Origin: Paraburkholderia bryophila
Lineage (GTDB): Bacteria > Pseudomonadota > Gammaproteobacteria > Burkholderiales > Burkholderiaceae
Reading direction: 5' to 3'
Length of the DNA stretch: 64,000 nucleotides
Assembly (NCBI RefSeq): GCF_003269035.1
Contig: NZ_QLTK01000036.1
Location: 1-64,000, forward strand
Positions 55,821 to 63,608 of this stretch are shown here, one piece after another (the stretch's first letter is position 1; the number at the start of each line of letters is the position of its first letter). A program made the position numbers and the translations under genes. The notes beneath the pieces are model-generated. The model saw nothing but the letters and a program-made list of their open reading frames with translations. It was not told the DNA's origin and did not search any database.

Positions 55821-56608
55821 AAAGCCAATCGCGTGTAGGCGCGTGGACGGCGATGATCGTCGGCTCGCTGTATTTTCTGATTCCGCTGATCGCAACTTTC
55901 GAGTTCAGCATGCGGATGAAGCGCGGCGTCTATAGCTTCGAGGCGTACCACGTCGTGCTGAGCGATCCGCGCTTTCAGGCCTCGTTCGGCTATTCGATCC
56001 TGATGGCGTTGCTGACGATTGTCGTGGGCGTGCTGCTGGTGGTGCCGACCGCGTATTGGGTGCAATTGCGGCTGCCCAAGCTGCGTCCGCTCGTCGAATT
56101 CATCACGCTGTTGCCGCTGGTGGTGCCGGCTATCGTGATCGTGTTCGGCTATCTGCGCATCTATAACAGCAGCTCGATCCTGCCGCTCACCGGCAACGAG
56201 CGCGCTACCGACCTGCTGCTGGTGTTCGGCTACGTGACGCTGTCGCTGCCGTACATGTACCGCTCGGTCGACGCCGGCCTGCGCGCCGTCGACGTGCGCT
56301 CGCTCACCGAAGCGGCTGAATGCCTCGGCGCGAACTGGCCGACCATTCTGTTCAAGGTGATCTTTCCGAATATCCGCTCGGGCATTCTGTCCGGTGCATT
56401 TCTTACCTTTGCGGTGGTGATCGGCGAGTTCACGTTCGCGAGCCTGCTCGACCGGCCGGCGTTCGGTCCGTATCTGCAACTGATCGGCGCGAATCGCGCG
56501 TACGAGCCGTCCGCGCTCGCGATCATTGCATTCGTGATCACGTGGGCTTCAATGGGATTGATTCAGGTATTCGGTTCGGCCCGCGCGTTGAGCGGCCAGA
56601 AAGTTTGA
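55817..56608 (+). CDS. ABC transporter permease, subunit 2
   Basis: The 263-residue permease has six membrane segments and an EAA loop in VRSLTEAAECLGANWPTILF (about 161-180). It resembles PotC-like subunits. ATG 55817 overlaps the preceding stop (ATGA); a much longer frame to 55211 is an artefact on the first permease gene. The ATPase gene follows after 58 bases. Confidence 0.92.
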   Translation: MKSQSRVGAWTAMIVGSLYFLIPLIATFEFSMRMKRGVYSFEAYHVVLSDPRFQASFGYSILMALLTIVVGVLLVVPTAYWVQLRLPKLRPLVEFITLLPLVVPAIVIVFGYLRIYNSSSILPLTGNERATDLLLVFGYVTLSLPYMYRSVDAGLRAVDVRSLTEAAECLGANWPTILFKVIFPNIRSGILSGAFLTFAVVIGEFTFASLLDRPAFGPYLQLIGANRAYEPSALAIIAFVITWASMGLIQVFGSARALSGQKV

Positions 56609-56666
56609 CGTTAGTTTGACGTTGAGTCGACGTTAATGAGAGTTTGACGCACTGAGGCGGCGAATC

Positions 56667-57737
56667 ATGGCATTCCTTGAGATCGAAAATCTGCACAAGT
56701 CCTTTGGGGCGAACACGGCGCTGCACCACTTCGACATGAAGATTGAGCGCGGCGAGTTCATTACTTTTCTCGGACCGTCGGGCTGTGGCAAGACCACGGT
56801 GCTAAGGATGATCGCCGGCTTCGAAACGCCGACGCGCGGCATCATCCGGCTCGACAATAAAGACGTCACGCATCTGCGCACGCGTCAGCGCAAGGTCGGC
56901 ATGGTGTTCCAGTCGTACGCGCTGTTTCCGAACATGACGGTGGCGGACAACATCGGCTTTGGGCTGAAGATCAATCATCGGCCGCAGGCGGAGATCAGGC
57001 AGCGCGTCGACGAGATGCTGCAACTGATCAAGCTGCCGCACCTCGGCGAGCGTTATCCGTGGCAACTGTCGGGCGGTCAGCAGCAGCGCGTCGCGCTGGC
57101 GCGCGCGCTGGCCGGCAAGCCGCAAGTGCTGCTGCTCGACGAGCCGCTCTCCGCGCTCGACGCAAAGATCCGCATTTCGCTGCGCCAGGACATTCGCGCG
57201 TTGCAGCGCGAGCTGGGCATCACGTCGATTTTCGTCACGCACGATCAGGAAGAGGCGCTGTCCATTTCCGACCGTATCGTCGTGATGAACGAAGGGCGTG
57301 TGGAACAGATCGGCACGCCGTCCGAGATTTATAACTATCCGCGCACGCGCTTCGTGGCGTCGTTCGTGGGCACGCTGAATATTCTGGCGGGGCAGGTGGT
57401 CGATCCGGCGACGGGCCGGATGGCGGTGGACGGTCAGGAGTTGACCACCACGCAGGCGCTGCCGTCGGACGACGCGGGCAAGCAACGTCTGCTCGCGCTG
57501 CGGCCGGAAGCCATCGTGCTGGAGCCGGCCGCGCCGGGCCGCAACACGCTGAATGCGACCGTCGAGGAAGTGAATTTCCTCGGCGCGGTGGTGCGCATTA
57601 GAACGCGTGTGAAAGATGCGGTGATTTCGCTCGACGTGTTCAACGACCCGAATCGCGGTTTACCCGAACGCGGCCAACCGGTGTCGCTGGGTTTCTCGCA
57701 CGACAATCTGCTGGTGCTGGAAGAGGGCGCGGTTTAG
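56667..57737 (+). CDS. ABC transporter ATP-binding protein (PotA-like)
   Basis: The 356-residue ATPase has Walker A LGPSGCGKTT (about 35-44), signature LSGGQQQRVALARAL (about 135-149), Walker B VLLLDEPLSALD and switch histidine FVTHDQEEAL. A C-terminal TOBE domain (about 280-350) is typical of PotA/UgpC/FbpC. It energises the four-component importer. A stem-loop follows the stop. Confidence 0.94.
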   Translation: MAFLEIENLHKSFGANTALHHFDMKIERGEFITFLGPSGCGKTTVLRMIAGFETPTRGIIRLDNKDVTHLRTRQRKVGMVFQSYALFPNMTVADNIGFGLKINHRPQAEIRQRVDEMLQLIKLPHLGERYPWQLSGGQQQRVALARALAGKPQVLLLDEPLSALDAKIRISLRQDIRALQRELGITSIFVTHDQEEALSISDRIVVMNEGRVEQIGTPSEIYNYPRTRFVASFVGTLNILAGQVVDPATGRMAVDGQELTTTQALPSDDAGKQRLLALRPEAIVLEPAAPGRNTLNATVEEVNFLGAVVRIRTRVKDAVISLDVFNDPNRGLPERGQPVSLGFSHDNLLVLEEGAV

Positions 57738-57738
57738 A

Positions 57739-57759
57739 GCCTCGGGGTTTTCCCGAGGC
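57739..57759 (+). other. Stem-loop after the ABC transporter operon
   Basis: GCCTCGGG and CCCGAGGC form an 8-bp stem with a 5-base loop. No T-tract follows, so termination would need Rho or be inefficient. It may protect the mRNA 3' end. Confidence 0.5.
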
Positions 57760-57774
57760 CCGCGTCGCGATGCA

Positions 57775-57821
57775 TTCCGGATTCCCCGACACCTCTCGTC
57801 TGGATTTCCGGAATCCCGGAC
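57775..57821. promoter_or_regulatory. Candidate DctD upstream activating sites
   Basis: TTCCGGATTCCCCGAC (57775-57790) and TTCCGGAATCCCGGAC (57806-57821) are two direct repeats, 14 of 16 bases identical, 31 bases apart or about three helical turns. They lie about 65-110 bases upstream of the sigma-54 promoter, where an enhancer-binding protein such as DctD should bind. The assignment is from position and repetition, not from a known consensus. Confidence 0.5.
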
Positions 57822-57883
57822 GGCTTATCGCCTCGCGTCTCAAAAAAACCATAAAAATCAACGCACCGAGTCCGGCATCGAGC

Positions 57884-57899
57884 TGGCATCGACCTTGCA
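57884..57899 (+). promoter_or_regulatory. Sigma-54 promoter of dctA
   Basis: TGGCAT-CGACC-TTGCA matches the -24/-12 consensus TGGCAC-N5-TTGCA at all but one base. The invariant GG (57885-57886) and GC (57897-57898) are separated by exactly 10 bases. Transcription would start near 57911. The DctB/DctD pair encoded downstream controls dctA through sigma-54 in rhizobia and many proteobacteria. Confidence 0.85.
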
Positions 57900-57950
57900 A
57901 TTTAGATCACGCGGCCGCAACGGTCCGACAACTAAAGCAAGGAGACAACG

Positions 57951-57980
57951 ATGTCTGATTTCCCTTCCCGGTATTTCTGA
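57951..57980 (+). CDS. 9-codon leader ORF upstream of dctA
   Basis: A small ORF, MSDFPSRYF-stop, starts at ATG 57951 behind AAGGAG at 6-base spacing, the best ribosome-binding site in the area. It is followed by a 114-base gap before the dctA GTG. A short, well-translated ORF in a sigma-54 leader could act by attenuation or translational control. No function is known to me, and it may be a remnant of an older dctA start. Confidence 0.5.
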   Translation: MSDFPSRYF

Positions 57981-58094
57981 ATTCGTCGTCTTGTCGCGGC
58001 CGAGTGCCGTGCTCAAGCGTGACGAGCTTTCGCATTCGTTCGCATGATGCGCGGCGTGGCAGGCCATGAGCTCATCCATATCGCAGGAAATATC

Positions 58095-59375
58095 GTGAAA
58101 AAACCTATCCATAAAGTGCTGTACGTCCAGGTGATCGTGGCGATCATCATCGGCATCGCGCTCGGACATTACTACCCGAATCTCGCCGTCGACATGAAGC
58201 CGCTCGGCGACGGTTTCATCAAGCTGATCAAGATGGTGATCGGGCCGATCATCTTCTGCACGGTGGTGACGGGTATCGCCGGCATGGAAGATATGAAGAA
58301 GGTCGGGCGCGTGGGCGGCAAGGCGCTGCTGTACTTTGAAATCGTCTCCAGCTTTGCGCTGGTGCTCGGGCTGATTGCGACGCACGTACTCAAGCCGGGC
58401 GTCGGCTTCAACATCGACCCGGCCACGCTCGACGGCAAAGCCGTCGCGTCGTACGCCGCGAAGGCGCACGGCCAGACGACCGTGGACTTCCTGATGCACA
58501 TCATCCCGGACACGCTGTCGTCGGCGTTCGCGCAAGGCGAAATCCTGCAGATCCTGCTGATCGCGTTGCTGTTCGGCGCGGTGCTCGCGACGGCCGGTGA
58601 GAAGGGCAAGGTCGTCACGAACTTCATCGACGGTCTTTCGCATGTGCTGTTCGGCATCGTGCGCATCATCACGAAGCTGGCGCCGATCGGCGCGTTCGGC
58701 GCGATGGCCTTCACGATCGGCAAGTACGGCATCGGCTCGCTGCTGCCCATGCTCAAGCTGATCGGCACGTTCTATCTGACCTCGATCGTGTTCGTGGTGG
58801 TCGTGCTCGGCCTCATCGCGCGCGCGGTGGGCTTCAATATCCTGCGCTTCGTCGCGTACATCAAGGAAGAGATGCTGATCGTGCTGGGCACGAGTTCGTC
58901 GGAAGCCGCGCTGCCGCAACTGATGCTGAAGCTCGAAAAGCTCGGCTGCTCACGCTCGGTGGTGGGCCTCGTGGTGCCGACCGGTTACTCGTTCAATCTC
59001 GACGGCACCAACATCTACATGACGATGGCCGTGCTGTTCATCGCCCAGGCGACCAACATCGACCTCACGTGGACGCAGCAGCTCACGCTGCTGGCGGTGA
59101 CAATGCTGACCTCCAAGGGCGCCAGCGGCGTGACGGGCGCGGGCTTCATCACGCTGGCCGCGACACTGGCCGTGGTGCCGACCATTCCGCTGTCGGGCAT
59201 GGTGCTGATTCTCGGCATCGACCGCTTCATGAGCGAATGCCGTGCGTTGACCAATATCGTCGGCAATGGTGTGGCGACGGTGGTGGTGTCGGCATGGGAA
59301 AAGGAACTGGACCGTAACAAGCTGAATGCCGCGTTGCGCGGCGAGGTGGCGGTCAAAGAGCCGGCCGGCGCTTAA
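58095..59375 (+). CDS. dctA: C4-dicarboxylate:cation symporter DctA
   Basis: The 426-residue transporter of the SLC1/DAACS family takes up succinate, fumarate and malate. It has eight or so membrane segments and the conserved GTSSSEAALPQ serine-rich loop, with a VVGLVVPTGYSFNLDG motif near residue 290. GTG 58095 (AGGAAA upstream) gives the family-typical start VKKPIHKVLYVQ; a frame from ATG 58044 adds 17 unconserved residues. It is followed by dctB and dctD. Confidence 0.95.
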   Translation: MKKPIHKVLYVQVIVAIIIGIALGHYYPNLAVDMKPLGDGFIKLIKMVIGPIIFCTVVTGIAGMEDMKKVGRVGGKALLYFEIVSSFALVLGLIATHVLKPGVGFNIDPATLDGKAVASYAAKAHGQTTVDFLMHIIPDTLSSAFAQGEILQILLIALLFGAVLATAGEKGKVVTNFIDGLSHVLFGIVRIITKLAPIGAFGAMAFTIGKYGIGSLLPMLKLIGTFYLTSIVFVVVVLGLIARAVGFNILRFVAYIKEEMLIVLGTSSSEAALPQLMLKLEKLGCSRSVVGLVVPTGYSFNLDGTNIYMTMAVLFIAQATNIDLTWTQQLTLLAVTMLTSKGASGVTGAGFITLAATLAVVPTIPLSGMVLILGIDRFMSECRALTNIVGNGVATVVVSAWEKELDRNKLNAALRGEVAVKEPAGA

Positions 59376-59442
59376 GCCGGGCCTTGGCTCCGGTTCCGAC
59401 GTTCACTGCGCTTTTCGCTTCCACCTCCACGGCCGCCCGCAC

Positions 59443-61461
59443 ATGAAACGGGTGGCCGTGCGCCCAATCCCCGCGCCGCCGGCCGACGAAACTCGCGCCG
59501 GCGGCGCTTCGCCTTATGCCACAATAAACGATCCTAATCGATCGGATATTGCCAACGTGACGCGCCGCCTGCTGATCCTCTTCGCGCTCGTCGTCGGGCT
59601 CGTGGCGGCGTGCGGGCTCACGTACAGCATTGCGTGGCAACGCGGTATCGACAATTTGCGGCGTAACGCCGCGGTGCGCGTGGATCGCACCGCCAACGCG
59701 CTGAAGAGCACGCTCGAGCGCTACGAGTCGCTGCCGTATCTGCTGGCCGAACATCCCATCGTGCAGGACGTGCTGGTCGATCCGACGCCGGCCAATGTGC
59801 AGCGCGCCAATCTGTATCTGGAAGACCTCAACCGCCACGCGCGCGCCACGGTTACCTACATCATTCCACTGGATGGTTATTGCGTCGCCGCGAGCAACTG
59901 GCACGGACCGCAAAGCTTTATCGGCGCGGGTTATCAATTCCGGCCGTACTTTCTCGACGCGGTGAAGGGCGGCGTGGGCCGCTTTTTCGGCATCGGTACG
60001 ATCTCGCAGGCGCCCGGTTATTACATCTCGCAGCCGGTGCGACGCGACGGGAAGATCGTCGGCGTGGCGGTCGTCAAACTCGATCTCGAATGGTTCCAGG
60101 GTGCGGATGCGTCCGAACCGCTCGTCGTCGCCGACGATCACGGCGTGATCTTTCTCTCGTCGATGCCCGCATGGAAATATCACACGATCCGGCCGCTGTC
60201 CGGTCAGGTCGCCGATTCGATCTACCAGGCGCGCCAATACGCGCAACAGCCCATCGCACCGCTGCCCGTCACGATCGAACGCACGCTGGAAGGCAATGCG
60301 CAGATCGTGCGCATTGGCGGCGGCCGTTATGCGCCGCGCTATCTCGCGTCGCGACGCGGCATGGGCGAGCCGGACTGGCATCTGATCACCATGTCGCCCG
60401 TCGATCCAGTCGATGCCGACGCGCGCAATGCGACCATCGTGACGGCTTTCGGCTACGTGTCGCTCGTGTTGTTCGCGTTCTACTGGCGCATGCGCCGCGC
60501 GCGCGTGCGCGAAGTGATGCGCAGCCGCGCGATGCTGCAAAAGGCGTACGCGGAATTGAACCGGCGCGTGGCCGAACGCACCGCCGACCTCTCCGAAGCG
60601 AACGAGCAGTTGCACAAGGAAGTGGCCGAACGCACGCGCGCCGAGCAGGAATTGCGCGCCGCGCACGACGAGCTGATCCAGGCGAGCAAGCTCGCCGCGC
60701 TGGGTCAGATGGCGGCCGGTATTACGCATGAATTGAATCAGCCGCTTGCCGCGTTGCGCGGTTTCTCGGACAACACGCGAGTGCTGCTGGAGCGCGGCGA
60801 CCAGGCGTCGGCGCGCGAGAATCTCGAAGCGATCGCGGCGCTCACCGAGCGCATGGGCAAGATCACCAATCAGTTGAAGCTGTTCGTTGGACGCGCGAGG
60901 CCGCGCAGTGCGCGCGCGCCGATCGTGCGGGCGTTGCGCAACGTCGTCGCGCTGCTGCAAAAACGTTTGCAAGGCGTGGAAGTCGAGTACGTGCTGGTCG
61001 ACGTCGATACCGACGCGAACGCCGACAGCGCCACGCGCACGCCGTTCAGTCTCGCCGACGACCGTCCCGACCTGATTGCGCATTGCGACGACTTGCGGCT
61101 CGAACAGGTGTTGATCAATCTGCTCGGCAACGCGCTCGACGCCACCGCCGGCCTGAATCCGCCGCGCATCACGATCGAGATCGAGGTGTCGGCCACCAAC
61201 CTTTCGTTCGCGGTCAGCGACAACGGCCCCGGCATTCCCGACGACGTCCTGCCACGGCTATTCGAGCCGTTCTTCACGACCAAGGAAATGGGGCAGGGGC
61301 TGGGCCTCGGACTGGCGATCTCGTCGTCGATCGCGCGCGATTGCGGCGGCACGCTGGTGGCGCGCAACGCGGCCGACGGCGGCGCACTCTTCGTTCTGAC
61401 GCTGCGCCGCGCGCGCGTACAGACGAGCCACACCCCGGACCCGTTGACCACGGGTTCATGA
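59443..61461 (+). CDS. dctB: C4-dicarboxylate sensor histidine kinase DctB
   Basis: The 672-residue kinase has a first membrane segment at about 45-65, a periplasmic double-Cache sensor domain (about 70-325), a second membrane segment (about 331-350), a coiled-coil and HisKA domain with phospho-acceptor His429 in AAGITHELNQPLA, and a HATPase_c domain (NALDA, DNGPGIP, GLGLGLAIS boxes). Periplasmic succinate or malate binding triggers signalling. The start at ATG 59443 is chosen; the frame extends further upstream. It overlaps dctD by 4 bases. Confidence 0.93.
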   Translation: MKRVAVRPIPAPPADETRAGGASPYATINDPNRSDIANVTRRLLILFALVVGLVAACGLTYSIAWQRGIDNLRRNAAVRVDRTANALKSTLERYESLPYLLAEHPIVQDVLVDPTPANVQRANLYLEDLNRHARATVTYIIPLDGYCVAASNWHGPQSFIGAGYQFRPYFLDAVKGGVGRFFGIGTISQAPGYYISQPVRRDGKIVGVAVVKLDLEWFQGADASEPLVVADDHGVIFLSSMPAWKYHTIRPLSGQVADSIYQARQYAQQPIAPLPVTIERTLEGNAQIVRIGGGRYAPRYLASRRGMGEPDWHLITMSPVDPVDADARNATIVTAFGYVSLVLFAFYWRMRRARVREVMRSRAMLQKAYAELNRRVAERTADLSEANEQLHKEVAERTRAEQELRAAHDELIQASKLAALGQMAAGITHELNQPLAALRGFSDNTRVLLERGDQASARENLEAIAALTERMGKITNQLKLFVGRARPRSARAPIVRALRNVVALLQKRLQGVEVEYVLVDVDTDANADSATRTPFSLADDRPDLIAHCDDLRLEQVLINLLGNALDATAGLNPPRITIEIEVSATNLSFAVSDNGPGIPDDVLPRLFEPFFTTKEMGQGLGLGLAISSSIARDCGGTLVARNAADGGALFVLTLRRARVQTSHTPDPLTTGS

Positions 61462-62831
61462 ATCAGACGGAAAACGCCATGCTGAACCACGGCCTGCAAG
61501 TGCTGTATATCGAAGACGACGAACTGGTGCGGCGCGCGAGCGTGCAGAGTTTGCAACTGGCGGGCTTCGAGGTGATCGGCCATGCATCGGCGGAATCCGC
61601 GGCGAAGATGATCCGCGCGGATTTCTACGGTGTGGTGGTGAGCGACATCCGCTTGCCGGGCGCGAGCGGCCTCGATCTGCTCGCGCAGTGGCACGAGCGC
61701 GCGCCCGACGTGCCGGTGATTCTGGTTACCGGCCACGGCGATATCTCGATGGCCGTGCAGGCCATGCGCGATGGCGCGTACGACTTCATCGAAAAACCGT
61801 TCGCGTCGGAGCGCCTCATCGAAACCGTGCGGCGTGCGTTGGAGCGCCGCAAGCTGGTGCTCGAGAACATCGCGCTGCGTCGTGAGTTGGCGGAACAGAA
61901 TTCGGTGGCGCCGCGAATCATCGGCCGCAGTCCGGCAATCGAACAGGTGCGCCGGCTGATCGCCAATGTCGCCCCGACGGATGCGTCCGTGCTGATCAAC
62001 GGCGACACCGGCGCGGGCAAGGAGTTGATCGCGCGCAGTCTGCACGAGTTGTCGCCGCGGCGTGACCGGCCGTTTATCGCGGTGAACTGCGGCGCGTTGC
62101 CGGAGCCGATGTTCGAGTCGGAAATGTTCGGCTACGAGCCGGGCGCCTTCACCGGCGCGGCGAAACGCCGGATCGGCAAGCTCGAACACGCGTCGGGCGG
62201 CACGCTGTTTCTCGACGAAATCGAAAGCATGCCGCTCGCGTTGCAGGTCAAGCTGCTGCGTGTGTTGCAGGACGGCGTGCTGGAACGGCTCGGCTCGAAT
62301 CAGCCGATCCGCGTGAACTGCCGGGTCGTCGCCGCCGCCAAGGGCGACATGGCCGAGCATGTCGCGGACGGGTCGTTCCGGCGCGATCTGCTGTACCGGC
62401 TGAACGTGGTGACGATCGCGCTGCCGCCGTTGGGCGAGCGGCGCGAAGACATCGTGCCGTTGTTCGAGCATTTCCTGCTGGACGCGGCAGTGCGTTACCA
62501 GCGTCCCGCGCCGATCCTCACCGACCGGCAGCGCGCCAGCCTGATGCAGCGCGACTGGCCGGGCAACGTGCGGGAACTGCGCAATGCCGCCGACCGTTTC
62601 GTGCTCGGCGTTGCCGACGATCCGGTGGTGTCGTTCACCGACGACAGCGCGGCCGCCCAACCATTGAAGGAACGCGTCGAGCAATTCGAACGGGCGGTGA
62701 TTGCGGAAGCGCTGGAGCAGACCGGCGGCGTCGTGGCGGTCGCGGCCGACAGACTGCAACTCGGCAAGGCAACGCTCTACGAGAAGATCAAGCGATATGG
62801 CCTGGCGGCCAAAGGCGAAGGGGAGCGCTAG
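61458..62831 (+). CDS. dctD: Sigma-54-dependent response regulator DctD
   Basis: The 457-residue regulator has a receiver domain with phosphorylatable Asp63 (VVVSDIRLPG), a sigma-54 interaction AAA+ domain with Walker A GDTGAGKE and an intact GAFTGA loop at 229-234, and a C-terminal Fis-type HTH (VAVAADRLQLGKATLYEKI). GAFTGA is the loop that contacts sigma-54, so direct activation of the dctA promoter upstream is expected. Start ATG 61458 overlaps the dctB stop. A terminator follows. Confidence 0.95.
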   Translation: MNQTENAMLNHGLQVLYIEDDELVRRASVQSLQLAGFEVIGHASAESAAKMIRADFYGVVVSDIRLPGASGLDLLAQWHERAPDVPVILVTGHGDISMAVQAMRDGAYDFIEKPFASERLIETVRRALERRKLVLENIALRRELAEQNSVAPRIIGRSPAIEQVRRLIANVAPTDASVLINGDTGAGKELIARSLHELSPRRDRPFIAVNCGALPEPMFESEMFGYEPGAFTGAAKRRIGKLEHASGGTLFLDEIESMPLALQVKLLRVLQDGVLERLGSNQPIRVNCRVVAAAKGDMAEHVADGSFRRDLLYRLNVVTIALPPLGERREDIVPLFEHFLLDAAVRYQRPAPILTDRQRASLMQRDWPGNVRELRNAADRFVLGVADDPVVSFTDDSAAAQPLKERVEQFERAVIAEALEQTGGVVAVAADRLQLGKATLYEKIKRYGLAAKGEGER

Positions 62832-62840
62832 AAATGAAAA

Positions 62841-62870
62841 CGCCGGCCTCGGAGTACGAGGCCGGCGTGT
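62841..62870. terminator. Bidirectional terminator between dctD and the tlpA-like gene
   Basis: CGCCGGCCTCG and CGAGGCCGGCG form a perfect 11-bp stem with a 5-base loop, flanked by GAAAA on the left and TGTTT on the right. Confidence 0.88.
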
Positions 62871-62905
62871 TTGAATCTGTTGCGATCTGCGGGGCGGGGT
62901 AAAAC

Positions 62906-63436
62906 TTACGCCGCGTTCAGCGCCTTTTCCAGCAGCTTGTCGAGTTCCGCGAACTGCGGCTCGCCGACGTAGCGCTTCAGAATCTTGCCGTCTTTATCGA
63001 CGAGGAACGTGGTCGGCGTGAGTTGCACGTTGCCGAACTGCCTGGCGGCCGAACCGTCGTCCATGGCGACCTTGAACGGCAACTGGCGCGTTTGCGAGTA
63101 GTTGGTCACGTACATCGGCGCGTCGTAGTTCATGGCGACGGCGACGAATTCGAGACCCTTGCCCTTGAAGCGGTTATAGGTCTGGACCATCTGCGGCATT
63201 TCTTTCATGCAGGTGTCGCAACTGGTCGCCCAGAAGTTGACCAGATAGACCTTGCCCTTCAAATCCGCGGTCGACACTTTCTGGCCCGACAGCAGCGTGA
63301 AGGTGGCATCCGGCACGCGCTGCTGACCGGCAAACGCGAAATAACCCGCGACGGCGATTGCCACGGCGACAACGGCAATGATCACGTAGCGAAGCGGATT
63401 CGCGCGCTTGCTGGCGGTGGACGGAGTGGAGCTCAT
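62906..63436 (-). CDS. TlpA/ResA-like membrane-anchored thioredoxin
   Basis: The 176-residue protein has an N-terminal membrane anchor (about 17-36) and a periplasmic TlpA-like thioredoxin domain with the redox pair Cys73/Cys76 in TSCDTCMKE. The cis-proline is in LTPTTFLVD. Such proteins reduce disulfides during cytochrome c or copper-centre maturation. ATG 63436 follows GAGG; the frame to 63862 is open upstream but its start is not credible. It is divergent from the lipoprotein gene. Confidence 0.88.
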   Translation of the reverse strand: MSSTPSTASKRANPLRYVIIAVVAVAIAVAGYFAFAGQQRVPDATFTLLSGQKVSTADLKGKVYLVNFWATSCDTCMKEMPQMVQTYNRFKGKGLEFVAVAMNYDAPMYVTNYSQTRQLPFKVAMDDGSAARQFGNVQLTPTTFLVDKDGKILKRYVGEPQFAELDKLLEKALNAA

Positions 63437-63518
63437 GAACGGAACCTCGAGAGTCGCGCGGAACGCGCGGGACAGTGCGCCGGTTTGGGCCTGAGGCCCG
63501 GGACTGTTTAGCGTCGCT

Positions 63519-63524
63519 ATTGTA
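63519..63524 (-). promoter_or_regulatory. Putative -10 box (TACAAT) for the tlpA-like gene
   Basis: CGCTACAATAG on the minus strand gives a leader of about 76 bases to ATG 63436. It shares the GYTACAATR context of other starts in the window. No -35 is evident. Confidence 0.4.
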
Positions 63525-63608
63525 GCGCCATTCGCGTGGTGGGGCAGGGCGCCGGCCGGCAGCGGATAATAGCGTTTTACGTTCCCGTCAGTCAGATCTT
63601 CCGTCCCC

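Larger units (their letters stand above)
57738..58094. other. dctA control region
   Basis: From left to right the 357-base region holds a stem-loop just after the ABC ATPase stop, two direct TTCCGG-containing repeats 31 bases apart, a sigma-54 promoter, a 9-codon leader ORF with an excellent ribosome-binding site, and the GTG start of dctA. Each is listed separately. Confidence 0.7.

Noticed and set aside
57739..57759. Rho-independent terminator after the ABC ATPase gene
   Set aside because: The stem is good but no T-tract follows, so it is listed only as a stem-loop.
59326..59442. Upstream extension of dctB
   Set aside because: The first 39 codons overlap the end of dctA and lack conservation; ATG 59443 is more plausible.
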